A stretch of 64,000 nt of DNA, taken from assembly GCA_025345505.1 (NCBI GenBank), contig JANVCC010009742.1:723660-787659 (forward strand), written 5' to 3'. This document shows positions 26,548 to 35,198 of the stretch, piece by piece (the stretch's first letter is position 1; every line of letters starts with the position of its first letter). The position numbers and the translations under genes were made by a program. The notes beneath the pieces were generated by a model. The model searched no databases. It was not told where the DNA came from and saw only the letters and a program-made list of their open reading frames with translations. Origin of the DNA: Todiramphus chloris collaris (lineage: Eukaryota; Chordata; Aves; Coraciiformes; Alcedinidae).

Positions 26548-28233
26548 ATGACCCACTCTGACCCTGCTTCTGCGGGTACCGCAAAACTCCGCTTCAGCCA
26601 CTACCTGCTGCTCATTTTCATCTGCCTTGTGTCGTTCGTGCCCGGAATCGCCGCGATTCCGCCGCTCGACCGGGATGAAGCGCGCTATATCCAGGCCACG
26701 CACCAGATGGCGGAAACCGGCGATTACGTCGACATCCGCTTTCAGGATGCCTCGCGCTACAAGAAACCTGTCGGCATCTACTGGCTCCAGAGCGCCGTGC
26801 TGAAGGTCACCGGCTATGACCAGACGGCGCCGGTCTGGGTCTACCGGCTCGTCTCGGTCGGCGGTGCCACGCTGGCGGTGCTCGCCACGGCGGCGCTGGG
26901 CGCATTCCTGTTCGGCCAGAGCGCCGGGCTGCTCGCAGGCATGGCGCTTGCGGCCATTGTCATGCTCGGCTTCGAAGCGCGCGTGGCGAAAACCGATGCC
27001 ACCCTGCTCGCCACCGTGGTGTTTGCCCAGGGTGCGCTGGCGTGGATATGGATGGCCAGCCGCAATAACACCCCGGCAAAATGGGCGCCCGCCCTTGTCT
27101 TCTGGATCGCAACGGCCATAGGCGTTTTGATCAAGGGGCCGATCACGCCCTTCGTCAGCGTTCTCACAGCCGCCGCGCTCTGTCTCTTCTACCGCGAATG
27201 GCAATGGCTGAAGCGGCTGAAGCCCCTAAGCGGCATCGCCATTCTGCTGGTCATTGTCCTGCCCTGGCTCGTCCTGATCACGCTGAAGAGCGGCGGCGCC
27301 TTCTTCAACGAATCCGTCGGCAATGACCTGTTGTCCAAGGTCGGCGACGGGCAGGAAAGCCACGGCGCACCGCCCGGCTATTTCGCCCTGATTTTCGTGC
27401 TGTTCCTCTGGCCCTTCGGCGTCATGGCCGTGCGCGGCGGTCTGCAGGCGCTCAGCCGTTTCCGCACCGATCCGCGTCTCGCCTTCCTGACGGCCTGGTA
27501 CATTCCCTACTGGCTGGTCACGGAGATGATCCCGACCAAGCTGCCGCACTATATCCTGCCCGCCTATCCCGCGCTGCTGCTGATGATGGCCTGGGCGGTG
27601 GACAGCGGCATTGCCAGCCAGCCCTATCGCGGGCGCTGGCAGATCTGGCTTGAACGGCTGACGCTGCTGGGTCTGGCCATTGCCACGCTGGCGCTGATGG
27701 GCGCAGGCACCGTCCTGCCCTTTGTCATGGCCCACACGCTTCCCATTGCGGGTATCATTGCCTTCTTCACCGCAGCGGCGGCAGGCATCTTTGCCAGCGG
27801 CCTCGTGCTGAGGGATAATCTGACGCGTGCCATACAGGTGACCGCAGCCTTTGCCATTGTCACGCTGGCTCTGCTCACATGGGGCGTGGCTCCGGCCATC
27901 ACGCCGATCTGGATGAGCCCGGCCATCAACAATGCCTTCAACGCGGCAAAACCCTGCGCCAACAGCGTGCTGGCATCGGCGGGCTATGCCGAGCCGAGTC
28001 TGGTTTTTCTGGCGGGGACAAAGACCATCCTGACCAGTGGTGCAGGCGCGGCAAAGTATCTGCTCGACAATCCCGCCTGCGCGATTTCCGCCGTCGACGA
28101 GGGCAGCCAGGTGGAGTTTCTGCGAAACCTGCCGCAGGGGGAAAAATCCGTCGTCGTGGCCGGCAGTGTTTCAGGCATCAACTACAGCAAGGGCCGCAAG
28201 ACAACCATAACACTGTACAGGGCCGCGCAGTAA
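26548..28233 (+). CDS. GT39-family (ArnT/RgtF-like) lipid A or core glycosyltransferase
   Basis: The 561-residue membrane protein has about 11-12 hydrophobic segments. The first periplasmic loop carries IPPLDRDEARYIQATHQM, matching the catalytic acidic motif of ArnT/PMT transferases (DEARY), followed by FQDASRYKKPVGIYWLQ. The C-terminal 100 residues form a small periplasmic domain. It should transfer a sugar from polyprenyl phosphate to lipid A or core in the periplasm. With the adjacent GT2 and ugd, a uronic acid such as galacturonate is plausible (compare rgtF of Mesorhizobium), but unproven. Confidence 0.85.
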   Translation: MTHSDPASAGTAKLRFSHYLLLIFICLVSFVPGIAAIPPLDRDEARYIQATHQMAETGDYVDIRFQDASRYKKPVGIYWLQSAVLKVTGYDQTAPVWVYRLVSVGGATLAVLATAALGAFLFGQSAGLLAGMALAAIVMLGFEARVAKTDATLLATVVFAQGALAWIWMASRNNTPAKWAPALVFWIATAIGVLIKGPITPFVSVLTAAALCLFYREWQWLKRLKPLSGIAILLVIVLPWLVLITLKSGGAFFNESVGNDLLSKVGDGQESHGAPPGYFALIFVLFLWPFGVMAVRGGLQALSRFRTDPRLAFLTAWYIPYWLVTEMIPTKLPHYILPAYPALLLMMAWAVDSGIASQPYRGRWQIWLERLTLLGLAIATLALMGAGTVLPFVMAHTLPIAGIIAFFTAAAAGIFASGLVLRDNLTRAIQVTAAFAIVTLALLTWGVAPAITPIWMSPAINNAFNAAKPCANSVLASAGYAEPSLVFLAGTKTILTSGAGAAKYLLDNPACAISAVDEGSQVEFLRNLPQGEKSVVVAGSVSGINYSKGRKTTITLYRAAQ

Positions 28234-28256
28234 TCTTATCCGATGGCATATCTTCC

Positions 28257-28366
28257 GTGCGTGGTTCGACAAGCTCACCATGAGGGAAGCTTGCGGGCTG
28301 CAATCAAACCACCGCCCTCATGGTGATAAACCACCTCCCTCATGGTGAGCTTGTCGAACCACGCAC
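28257..28366. repeat. Dispersed palindromic repeat, complete copy 2 with internal duplication
   Basis: Left arm 28257-28287 and right arm 28336-28366 are perfectly complementary over 31 nt and identical to the arms at 8861-8985. The centre contains an extra CCCTCATGGTGA at 28315-28326, a partial copy of the right arm. Again it sits between convergent genes (GT39 and ugd). Confidence 0.85.
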
Positions 28367-28387
28367 CACCACGATGCAAATGTTGTT

Positions 28388-29707
28388 TTAAACGCCCTGC
28401 CCGAGGCGCGGGCGGCCGATGGAGTGGTATTCCAGCCCCGTGCCGTCGATGTCCTGCTCGCCATAGACGTTGCGCAGATCGAACAGGAGATTGCCCTTCA
28501 TCAGGCTGGCAACCTTCTTCAGATCGAGTGCGCGGTAGGCGTTCCATTCGGTCAGGAGCACGGTAATCCCGGCGCCCTCGACGGCCTCATAGGCGGATTT
28601 GCACCAGACGACGCCCGGCAGCACCGGTTCGGCAGCCGAGCGCGCTTCCGGATCGTGCGCGCGCACCGTCAGGCCCGCCTTTTGCAGGGCGGGGATGATA
28701 TCGAGCGCCGGTGACTCGCGAATATCGTCGGTGTTCGGCTTGAAGGCGATGCCAAGCGCCGCAATGGTTTTTGCACCGCTCCTGGCGGCCGCCGCGATCA
28801 CCCGTGCGGCCATGGAGTGCTTGCGCTGCTCGTTGACCACGACGACCTGCTCGATCAGGGTCTGCGGCGCATTCATCTTGCGCCCGGTCGCCGCATAGGC
28901 GCGGGTATCCTTGGGAAAGCAGGAGCCGCCGAAACCGGGCCCTGCATGCAGGAATTTCGAGCCGATGCGGTTGTCCATGCCGATGGCGCGCGCCACGTCC
29001 TGCACATTGCCGCCGGTCTTTTCGCACAGGTCAGCCACCTCGTTGATGAACGTGACCTTCATCGCCAGAAAGGCATTGGCGGCATATTTGATGATCTCGG
29101 CATTTTCCAGCGTGGTCACGATCATCGGCGTTTCGCGCAGGTAAAGCGGCCGGTAGACGCGCTTCATGGCATTGGAACCGGGCTCGTCATGCACGCCGAC
29201 CACAACGCGGTCGGGCCGCAGGAAATCCTCGACGGCCGAGCCCTCGCGCAGGAATTCCGGATTGGACACCATCGAGAACGGCACATCGGGCCGCGCCCGG
29301 GCAATATGCGCGCGCACATCGGCATTGGTGCCGACCACGACCGTCGATTTGATTACAATCACCGCGCCCGGCTTCATGGCGGCGGCGATCTCATCCGCGG
29401 CGGCATAGATATATTGCAGGTCGGCTTCCCCGTCGCCGCGCCGCGACGGCGTGCCGACGGCGATGAAAATCACATCCGCGTCAGCGACCGTCGATGCCAG
29501 CTCCGTCGTAAAGACCAGACGCCCGTCACGGGCATTGCGGGTCAGGAGTTCGTCCAGACCGGGTTCGTAGATCGTCACTTCCCCGGCCTGCAGGCGCTCG
29601 ATAATGGCCGGGTTCTTGTCGACGCAGGTCACCTGAAAACCGAATTCGGCAAAGCACACACCAGAAACCAGACCGACATAGCCAGTCCCGATCATTGCAA
29701 TCTTCAT
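28388..29707 (-). CDS. ugd: UDP-glucose 6-dehydrogenase
   Basis: The 439-residue protein has an N-terminal Rossmann motif MIGTGYVGLVSG and the catalytic Cys in GFGGSCFPKDTRAYA (about residue 260). IGMDNRIGSKFLHAGPGFGG and IAFKPNTDDIRESPA are typical of the UDP-binding part. It oxidises UDP-glucose twice to UDP-glucuronate with two NAD, the precursor of UDP-galacturonate for exopolysaccharide and lipid A/core. Proximity to the GT2-LABN-GT39 operon suggests shared use. It is convergent with that operon across the palindromic repeat. Confidence 0.93.
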   Translation of the reverse strand: MKIAMIGTGYVGLVSGVCFAEFGFQVTCVDKNPAIIERLQAGEVTIYEPGLDELLTRNARDGRLVFTTELASTVADADVIFIAVGTPSRRGDGEADLQYIYAAADEIAAAMKPGAVIVIKSTVVVGTNADVRAHIARARPDVPFSMVSNPEFLREGSAVEDFLRPDRVVVGVHDEPGSNAMKRVYRPLYLRETPMIVTTLENAEIIKYAANAFLAMKVTFINEVADLCEKTGGNVQDVARAIGMDNRIGSKFLHAGPGFGGSCFPKDTRAYAATGRKMNAPQTLIEQVVVVNEQRKHSMAARVIAAAARSGAKTIAALGIAFKPNTDDIRESPALDIIPALQKAGLTVRAHDPEARSAAEPVLPGVVWCKSAYEAVEGAGITVLLTEWNAYRALDLKKVASLMKGNLLFDLRNVYGEQDIDGTGLEYHSIGRPRLGQGV

Positions 29708-29862
29708 CGCACTATCCCATTCGTGACGTCAATTTCGGGCAGACATGTCGCATATTCGCGCGGCGCTGCCAATTGCGGGTTGCATCCCGTTCAAAAAACG
29801 CCAGCCACGGGATCGCGGCCAGCGTTTTCGAAGTTTCTTATCTAAAGCGTTTCAACGCGTGT

Positions 29863-30924
29863 TCAAGCCAGTTTCGGCGGGGTGCGCTCCGGTCCCCGGC
29901 GCTCGGCCGACGCAGCCCAGAGGTTGATGTTCGCATCGTTTGCGTAAGTGTCGATTTCGGCAAGCTCGGCATCGGTAAAATCGAGATTTTCCAGAGACTT
30001 GACGCAATCGATGACCTGCTGCGGCTTGCTCGCGCCGATGAGCGCGGTGGTGATCCGGCCGCGCCGCAGCACCCAGGCAAGCGCCATCTGCGCCAGAGTC
30101 TGGCCGCGCTTTGCGGCAATCGCGTTCAATGCGCGGATATTGGCAAGATTCTGTTCACTGAGGAAGGCCGGATTGAGCGACTTGCCCTGGGCTGCGCGGC
30201 TTTCTTCCGGCACACCCTTGAGATATTTGTCGGTCAGCATGCCCTGCGACAGCGGCGAGAACACGATGGAGCCGATGCCGAGTTCTTCCAGCGTGTCGAC
30301 AAGACCGTCATCCTCGATCCAGCGGTTGATCATGGAATAGCTCGGCTGATGGATGAGGCACGGCGTGCCGAGTTCTTCCAGTATGGCCGCCGCTTCGCGC
30401 GTGCGATGCGAGTTGTAGGAGGAGATGCCGACATATTGCGCACGCCCGGAACGCACGATGTGGTCGAGCGCCATCATGGTCTCTTCGAGAGGCGTATCCG
30501 GATCGAAGCGGTGCGAATAGAAGATGTCGACATAATCGAGACCGAGCCGCTTCAGGCTCTGGTCGCAGCTGGCGATCATGTATTTGCGGCTGCCCCACTC
30601 CCCGTAAGGGCCGGGCCACATACCGTAGCCGGCCTTGGAGGAAATGATCAGCTCATCACGATAGCCCTGGAAATCCGTGCGCAGGATTTCGCCGAATGCT
30701 TCTTCGGCGGAACCGGGCGGCGGGCCGTAATTGTTCGCGAGATCGAAATGGGTGATGCCGAGATCAAAGGCCTGGCGGCAGATCGCCTGCTTGGTCTGGT
30801 GCGGCGTGTCGTGTCCGAAATTGTGCCACAACCCCAGGGAAATCGCCGGCAGCTTGAGGCCGCTCTTGCCGCAGCGATTGTACTTCATCGTGTCGTAGCG
30901 TTTGGAGTCCGCAGTCCATTTCAT
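29863..30924 (-). CDS. Aldo/keto reductase, L-glyceraldehyde 3-phosphate reductase (YghZ) type
   Basis: The 353-residue AKR barrel shows the tetrad context: HFDLANNYGPPPGSAEEAFG (Asp, Tyr), SSKAGYGMWPGPYG (Lys) and DIFYSHRFDPDTPLEE (His). The last, with GMWPGPYGEWGSRKYM, is characteristic of AKR14 YghZ-like enzymes, which detoxify methylglyoxal and reduce L-glyceraldehyde 3-phosphate with NADPH. It is monocistronic, with the TACGTA repeat array upstream at 31045-31080 as possible control element. Confidence 0.85.
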   Translation of the reverse strand: MKWTADSKRYDTMKYNRCGKSGLKLPAISLGLWHNFGHDTPHQTKQAICRQAFDLGITHFDLANNYGPPPGSAEEAFGEILRTDFQGYRDELIISSKAGYGMWPGPYGEWGSRKYMIASCDQSLKRLGLDYVDIFYSHRFDPDTPLEETMMALDHIVRSGRAQYVGISSYNSHRTREAAAILEELGTPCLIHQPSYSMINRWIEDDGLVDTLEELGIGSIVFSPLSQGMLTDKYLKGVPEESRAAQGKSLNPAFLSEQNLANIRALNAIAAKRGQTLAQMALAWVLRRGRITTALIGASKPQQVIDCVKSLENLDFTDAELAEIDTYANDANINLWAASAERRGPERTPPKLA

Positions 30925-31044
30925 GATCGATCTCTTCCCTGTCGTCTTGCCTCGGCGCCGAGCCGGACGATTCCCGTTTCAGCGCGCCGGACTATGAACG
31001 AAAGTCATAGGGATGTCATGACGTGAAATAGATAAGTCGCTTTG

Positions 31045-31080
31045 GCAAAATACGTATTCTACGTAAAATACGTATTTTGC
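31045..31080. repeat. Triple TACGTA array forming a 13-bp perfect inverted repeat
   Basis: Arms gcaaaatacgtat (31045-31057) and atacgtattttgc (31068-31080) are perfectly complementary. Three TACGTA hexamers sit at 31051, 31060 and 31069, exactly 9 bp apart. It lies between the importer ATPase stop (31093) and the AKR start (30924), and could be an operator for the AKR or a terminator-like hairpin. Confidence 0.7.
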
Positions 31081-31092
31081 ACTCAACCCGCA

Positions 31093-31654
31093 TCACGCCT
31101 TGATGATCTGGTCGTTGGCATCGAAACGGTATGTCCGCCCGGCATCCGGCGTCGCATAGAGCACCTGATCGACCTCATACTGGTGCTCGCCGAAGAGGCG
31201 GACCGTCAGCGGACCGAAATCCGTCTGCAGATAGATGATCGTATCAGCTCCAAGATGCTCCACGTGGATGACCGACCCCTTCCAGGTGCCGGATGTATTG
31301 CTGACCTGGATGTGCTCCGGGCGAATCCCGACGGTCTTTGCCGCAGGGTCGCCGAGCTTTGCGCCCTCGACGAGGTTCATCTGCGGCGAGCCGATGAAGC
31401 CCGCGACGAACAGCGTCTGCGGTGAATTATAGAGTTCCATCGGCGAGCCGACCTGCTCGATCCTGCCCTTGTTCATGACGACGATCTTGTCGGCAAGCGT
31501 CATGGCTTCCACCTGATCGTGCGTCACGTAGATCATCGTCGCCTTCAGCTGCCGGTGCAGGCGGGCAATCTCCAGCCGCGTGTTGACGCGCAGCGCCGCA
31601 TCGAGGTTCGACAAGGGTTCGTCGAACAGGAAGAGCTGCGGCTCGCGCACGATC

Positions 31655-31689
<35 letters not shown>

Positions 31690-32094
31690 GGACAATTCGG
31701 CCGGGCGTCGCTCCAGATAATCATCGAGCGACAGCATGGCCGAAGCGATCTTCGTGCGCTCCTTGATTTCCTCCGCGGGTTTGCCAGCCTGCTTCAGGCC
31801 AAGGCCCATATTGTCGCGCACCGACAGGTGCGGATAAAGCGCGTAGGTCTGGAACACCATGGCGATGCCGCGTTTTGCCGGCGGTGTGTTGTTGACCTTT
31901 TTGCCGTCGATCAGGATCTCGCCCGAGGTCGCATCCTCAAGACCGGCGATCACGCGCAGCAAGGTCGACTTGCCGCAGCCGGACGGCCCGACAAAAATCA
32001 CGAACTCGCCATCCCGCACCTCGAGATCGATGCCTTTCAGCACGTCCACCTGGCCGAAAGACTTGCGAATATTTTCTATCTTCAAAGAACCCAA
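31093..32094 (-). CDS. Carbohydrate ABC importer ATPase (UgpC/MsmK type)
   Basis: The 333-residue protein has Walker [11 protein letters not shown]-loop MVFQTYALYPH, signature [14 protein letters not shown], Walker [12 protein letters not shown] and H-loop YVTHDQ. A TOBE regulatory domain follows from about residue 235. It energises import by the two permeases encoded upstream. It is the last gene of the murQ to ATPase unit and lies 28 nt after the oxidoreductase. Confidence 0.9.
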
Positions 32095-32122
32095 TGTCTT
32101 GTTCCCGTCTTCAAACTTTTAA

Positions 32123-33190
32123 TTACAGGTCTACCGGCTTGCCGGTGCGCACGCTTTCATCCGCCGCAAGGCAGACACTGAGCGACCGCACGGCATCCTG
32201 CATGTGGCGGCCCAGGTCGAGATCCTCGCGAATGGCTTTGAGAACAAAGGCCTGCTCCAGGTCGCAAAGCTCCTGATGGCCGGGTTCGCCCGCCATGTTG
32301 AGCAGTTCGTCCGGCTTGGCAAAACGCCCGTCCGCACCTGTCCTGGCCGAATGCAGCCGGATGGTCGATGTCTTGGTGTGCGAATCGATGTCATCCGACT
32401 TGGCGTTCTGGTCCATGACGATGGACACGCAGCCATTGGGCGAGATCACGTCCTTCACGAAGAAAGCCGTTTCCGAAATCATCGGGCCCCAGCCCGCCTC
32501 GTACCAGCCGACGGAATTGTCGTCGAAGAGAACCTGCAGATGACCGTAATTGTACATCTTCGCATCGACCTCGTCGGAAAGCCGCACGCCCATGCCGCGC
32601 ACCTGAACCGGCGTGGCATCGGTGATCTGCAGCATCACGTCGAGATAATGCACGCCGCAATCGACGATGGGCGACGTGGTCTGCATCAGCGCCTTGTGGG
32701 TTTCCCATGTCGGGCCGCTCGACTGCTGGTTGAGGTTCATGCGGAAGACATAGGGTCCGCCGAGCTTGCGGGCTTCCTCGATCAGCCGCACCCATGACGG
32801 ATGGTGGCGCAGGATGTAACCGATCACCAGCTTTCGGCCATACTGCTTGGCCGCGGCGACCACACGCTGCGCATCGGCGACGGTTGTCGCCAGCGGCTTC
32901 TCGACAAAGACGTCGGCACCCGCCGCCATGGCGGCAACGGCATAGTCCGCATGGCTGTCGGAATAGGTGTTGATCGAAACCAGCTCCGGCTTGAGGTCGG
33001 CCAGCGCCTGTTCGAACGAGGGGTGGATCGTGTAACCCTGCAATTCCTTGGCCAGCGGCACGACGGAGCGGTTGACCAGCCCGACAATCTCGAAGCCGGG
33101 ATTGTTGTGATAGGCGAGCGCGTGGCTCCGGCCCATATTGCCAAGCCCGGCAACCAGAACCCGCACGGGCTTTTGCGTATTCGCGCTCAT
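32123..33190 (-). CDS. Gfo/Idh/MocA-family oxidoreductase in the amino-sugar importer operon
   Basis: The ATG at 33190 (MSANTQKPVRV) overlaps the permease stop by 4 nt and gives 355 residues. The Rossmann motif VAGLGNMGRSHALAYH, then the EKPLATTVADAQRVV motif (the conserved EKP lysine), are standard. The family does NAD(P)-linked sugar oxidations, including glycosidase-like oxidation-elimination cleavage. Inside a murQ/nagA locus it might oxidise a MurNAc- or GlcNAc-containing sugar or open an anhydro ring, but the reaction cannot be named. Confidence 0.82.
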   Translation of the reverse strand: MSANTQKPVRVLVAGLGNMGRSHALAYHNNPGFEIVGLVNRSVVPLAKELQGYTIHPSFEQALADLKPELVSINTYSDSHADYAVAAMAAGADVFVEKPLATTVADAQRVVAAAKQYGRKLVIGYILRHHPSWVRLIEEARKLGGPYVFRMNLNQQSSGPTWETHKALMQTTSPIVDCGVHYLDVMLQITDATPVQVRGMGVRLSDEVDAKMYNYGHLQVLFDDNSVGWYEAGWGPMISETAFFVKDVISPNGCVSIVMDQNAKSDDIDSHTKTSTIRLHSARTGADGRFAKPDELLNMAGEPGHQELCDLEQAFVLKAIREDLDLGRHMQDAVRSLSVCLAADESVRTGKPVDL

Positions 33191-34026
33191 TTGACTGCTC
33201 CCGATGTAATGCCGCGGATCAGTTGCCGCGAGAACAAGAAGTAAAGGACGAGCACCGGCAGGATGGCGAGGGTCAGCGCCGCCAGAACGGCATTCCAGTT
33301 GGTGACGAACTGGCCGATGAATACCTGCGAACCGAGGGTCACGGTCTTGGTGGCATCGCTTGGCGCCAGGATCAGCGGGAACCACAGATCGTTCCAGATC
33401 GGGATCATCGTGAACACGGCGACCGTTGCCATGGCAGGCTTGACCAGCGGCAGCACCAGCCGGAAAAAGATCGAATATTCCGTCAGACCGTCGATACGGC
33501 CGGCATTCTTCAGGTCATCCGACACGGTGCGCATGAATTCGGTGAGAATGAACACGGCGAGCGGCAGGCCTTGCGCGGTGTAGACGAGGATCAGCGCGGT
33601 CAGGGTGTTGACGAGGCCGGTCGCAACCATGCCCTGCAGAATCGCGACCGTTCCAAGGCGGATCGGGATCATGATGCCGAGGGCGAGATAAAGCCCCATC
33701 AGCGAATTGCCGCGGAAGCGGTATTCCGACAGCGCAAAGGCTGCCATGGCGCCGAACAGCAGCACGAAGAAGATTGATACGGAAGTGACGATCAGGCTGT
33801 TCTGGAAATACAGGGTGAAATCACCCTGTGTCAGCACCGAGTTGTAACCGACCAGACTGAAGCTGGATGCATTCGGCAGGCCAAGCGGGTTGCGGAAGAT
33901 CGACGCCCGGTCCTTGAACGAATTGATGATGATCAGGAACACCGGAAACAGCGCGATCAGCGTGTAGATGATCAGGGCGACGTGAACGAAACCGGAGCGG
34001 AGGGGTGATGTACGGGCTTTTGCCAT
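33187..34026 (-). CDS. Carbohydrate ABC importer permease, MalG/UgpE type
   Basis: The 279-residue protein has about six hydrophobic segments and the EAA-like loop LKNAGRIDGLTEYSIFFRLVLPL, in which the usual Glu-Ala-Ala start is changed but the G-x-P pattern kept. The C-terminus QLIRGITSGAVK is typical of the MalG group. It pairs with the MalF-type permease 12 nt upstream. Expected substrate: an amino sugar or muropeptide-derived disaccharide. Confidence 0.88.
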   Translation of the reverse strand: MAKARTSPLRSGFVHVALIIYTLIALFPVFLIIINSFKDRASIFRNPLGLPNASSFSLVGYNSVLTQGDFTLYFQNSLIVTSVSIFFVLLFGAMAAFALSEYRFRGNSLMGLYLALGIMIPIRLGTVAILQGMVATGLVNTLTALILVYTAQGLPLAVFILTEFMRTVSDDLKNAGRIDGLTEYSIFFRLVLPLVKPAMATVAVFTMIPIWNDLWFPLILAPSDATKTVTLGSQVFIGQFVTNWNAVLAALTLAILPVLVLYFLFSRQLIRGITSGAVK

Positions 34027-34038
34027 GACGGGACCTTC

Positions 34039-34989
34039 CTAGAACTGGTACCGGCGCATGCGCCGCTGGATGGCAAAGAGATAGATGCACACACCCGTGA
34101 GGATGATCAGGAACATCACCGTGGCAATGGTCGCACCCATGGATTTGTCGCCGATCTGCAGCTGGAAGCCGAAGAAGGTGCGGTACAGCAGCGTTCCCAG
34201 GATATCGGTCGATCCGTCCGGGCCGGCAAGCGCGCCCTGCACCGTATAGACAAGGTCGAAGGCGTTGAAATTGCCGACAAAGGTCAGAATGGAAATGATG
34301 CCGATGGAGGGCAGGATCAGCGGCAGCTTGATCTTCCAGAACTGGCTCCAGCCGGTAATGCCGTCGCATTCCGCCGCTTCGAGAACCTCTTCGGGAATGC
34401 TCAGCATCGATGCGTAAATCAGCATCGTCGGAATACCGACATTCTGCCAGACCGAGATAAGCGATACGGTGATGAGCGCCGTGTCGGGCCGGCCCAGCCA
34501 GGGTGCGAACAGCGATTTCAGGCCGACGAGATCAAGCAGGTAGGGTGATACGCCCCAGATCGGCGACAGGATCAGCTTCCAGATGAAACCGACGATCACG
34601 AAGGACAACAGGGTCGGCAGGAACAGCGCCGTGCGGTAAAAGGCGCCAAAGCGCAGCTTCGGCACCGACAACAGCGCAGCCAAGGCGACGCCGATCGGGT
34701 TCTGCACCAGCATGTGGATCAGGAAGAACACGAAATTGTTGCGCAGCGCGTTCCAGAAACTCGCCGACCAGCGCGGTTCGCCGAACAGGGTCTGGAAATT
34801 GCCGAAACCGACAAACACGCTCTGCCCGTCAACCACGTTGAACAGCGACAGGCGCAGCGTTTCGATCAAGGGCAGGATCATGATCGCCGTATAGACGATC
34901 ACCGCCGGCAGCAGGAACACAAGGATGTGCCAGCGCCGTGCGCGTTTGTCCTGACCGCTGTCAGACTGGGAATAGTCGGCCGTGCTCAT
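34039..34989 (-). CDS. Carbohydrate ABC importer permease, MalF/UgpA type
   Basis: The 316-residue protein has six to seven transmembrane helices. The EAA loop is LEAAECDGITGWSQFWKIKLPL, which contacts the ATPase. A long first periplasmic segment is present, as in UgpA-type proteins. It lies after the attenuator hairpin that separates it from the binding-protein gene, and before the MalG-type gene. Confidence 0.88.
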   Translation of the reverse strand: MSTADYSQSDSGQDKRARRWHILVFLLPAVIVYTAIMILPLIETLRLSLFNVVDGQSVFVGFGNFQTLFGEPRWSASFWNALRNNFVFFLIHMLVQNPIGVALAALLSVPKLRFGAFYRTALFLPTLLSFVIVGFIWKLILSPIWGVSPYLLDLVGLKSLFAPWLGRPDTALITVSLISVWQNVGIPTMLIYASMLSIPEEVLEAAECDGITGWSQFWKIKLPLILPSIGIISILTFVGNFNAFDLVYTVQGALAGPDGSTDILGTLLYRTFFGFQLQIGDKSMGATIATVMFLIILTGVCIYLFAIQRRMRRYQF

Positions 34990-35160
34990 TAACTCGCAAA
35001 CCCCTGCTTATTGATTTGTTGGTCATGGAAAACCGGTCCACGACTGCCGTTCGTCAAACGAATGCAGCGGCAATGATTGCCACTTCTGAGCACGTTTTGT
35101 TTGGGCCCAAATACATCGGCCTTGGTTTCGCATAAACAAAATGTGCTCGGAATAAGCGAA

Positions 35161-35190
35161 ATGCCGGAGCGGCGCGAACCGCCCCGGCAT
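35161..35190 (-). terminator. Attenuator hairpin after the binding-protein gene
   Basis: A 12-bp stem with one G.U pair (atgccggagcgg / ccgccccggcat) and a 6-nt loop lies 9 nt past the stop at 35199. Placed between binding protein and permeases, it probably lowers downstream transcription so that binding protein is in excess. Confidence 0.6.
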
Positions 35191-35198
35191 TCGATTGC

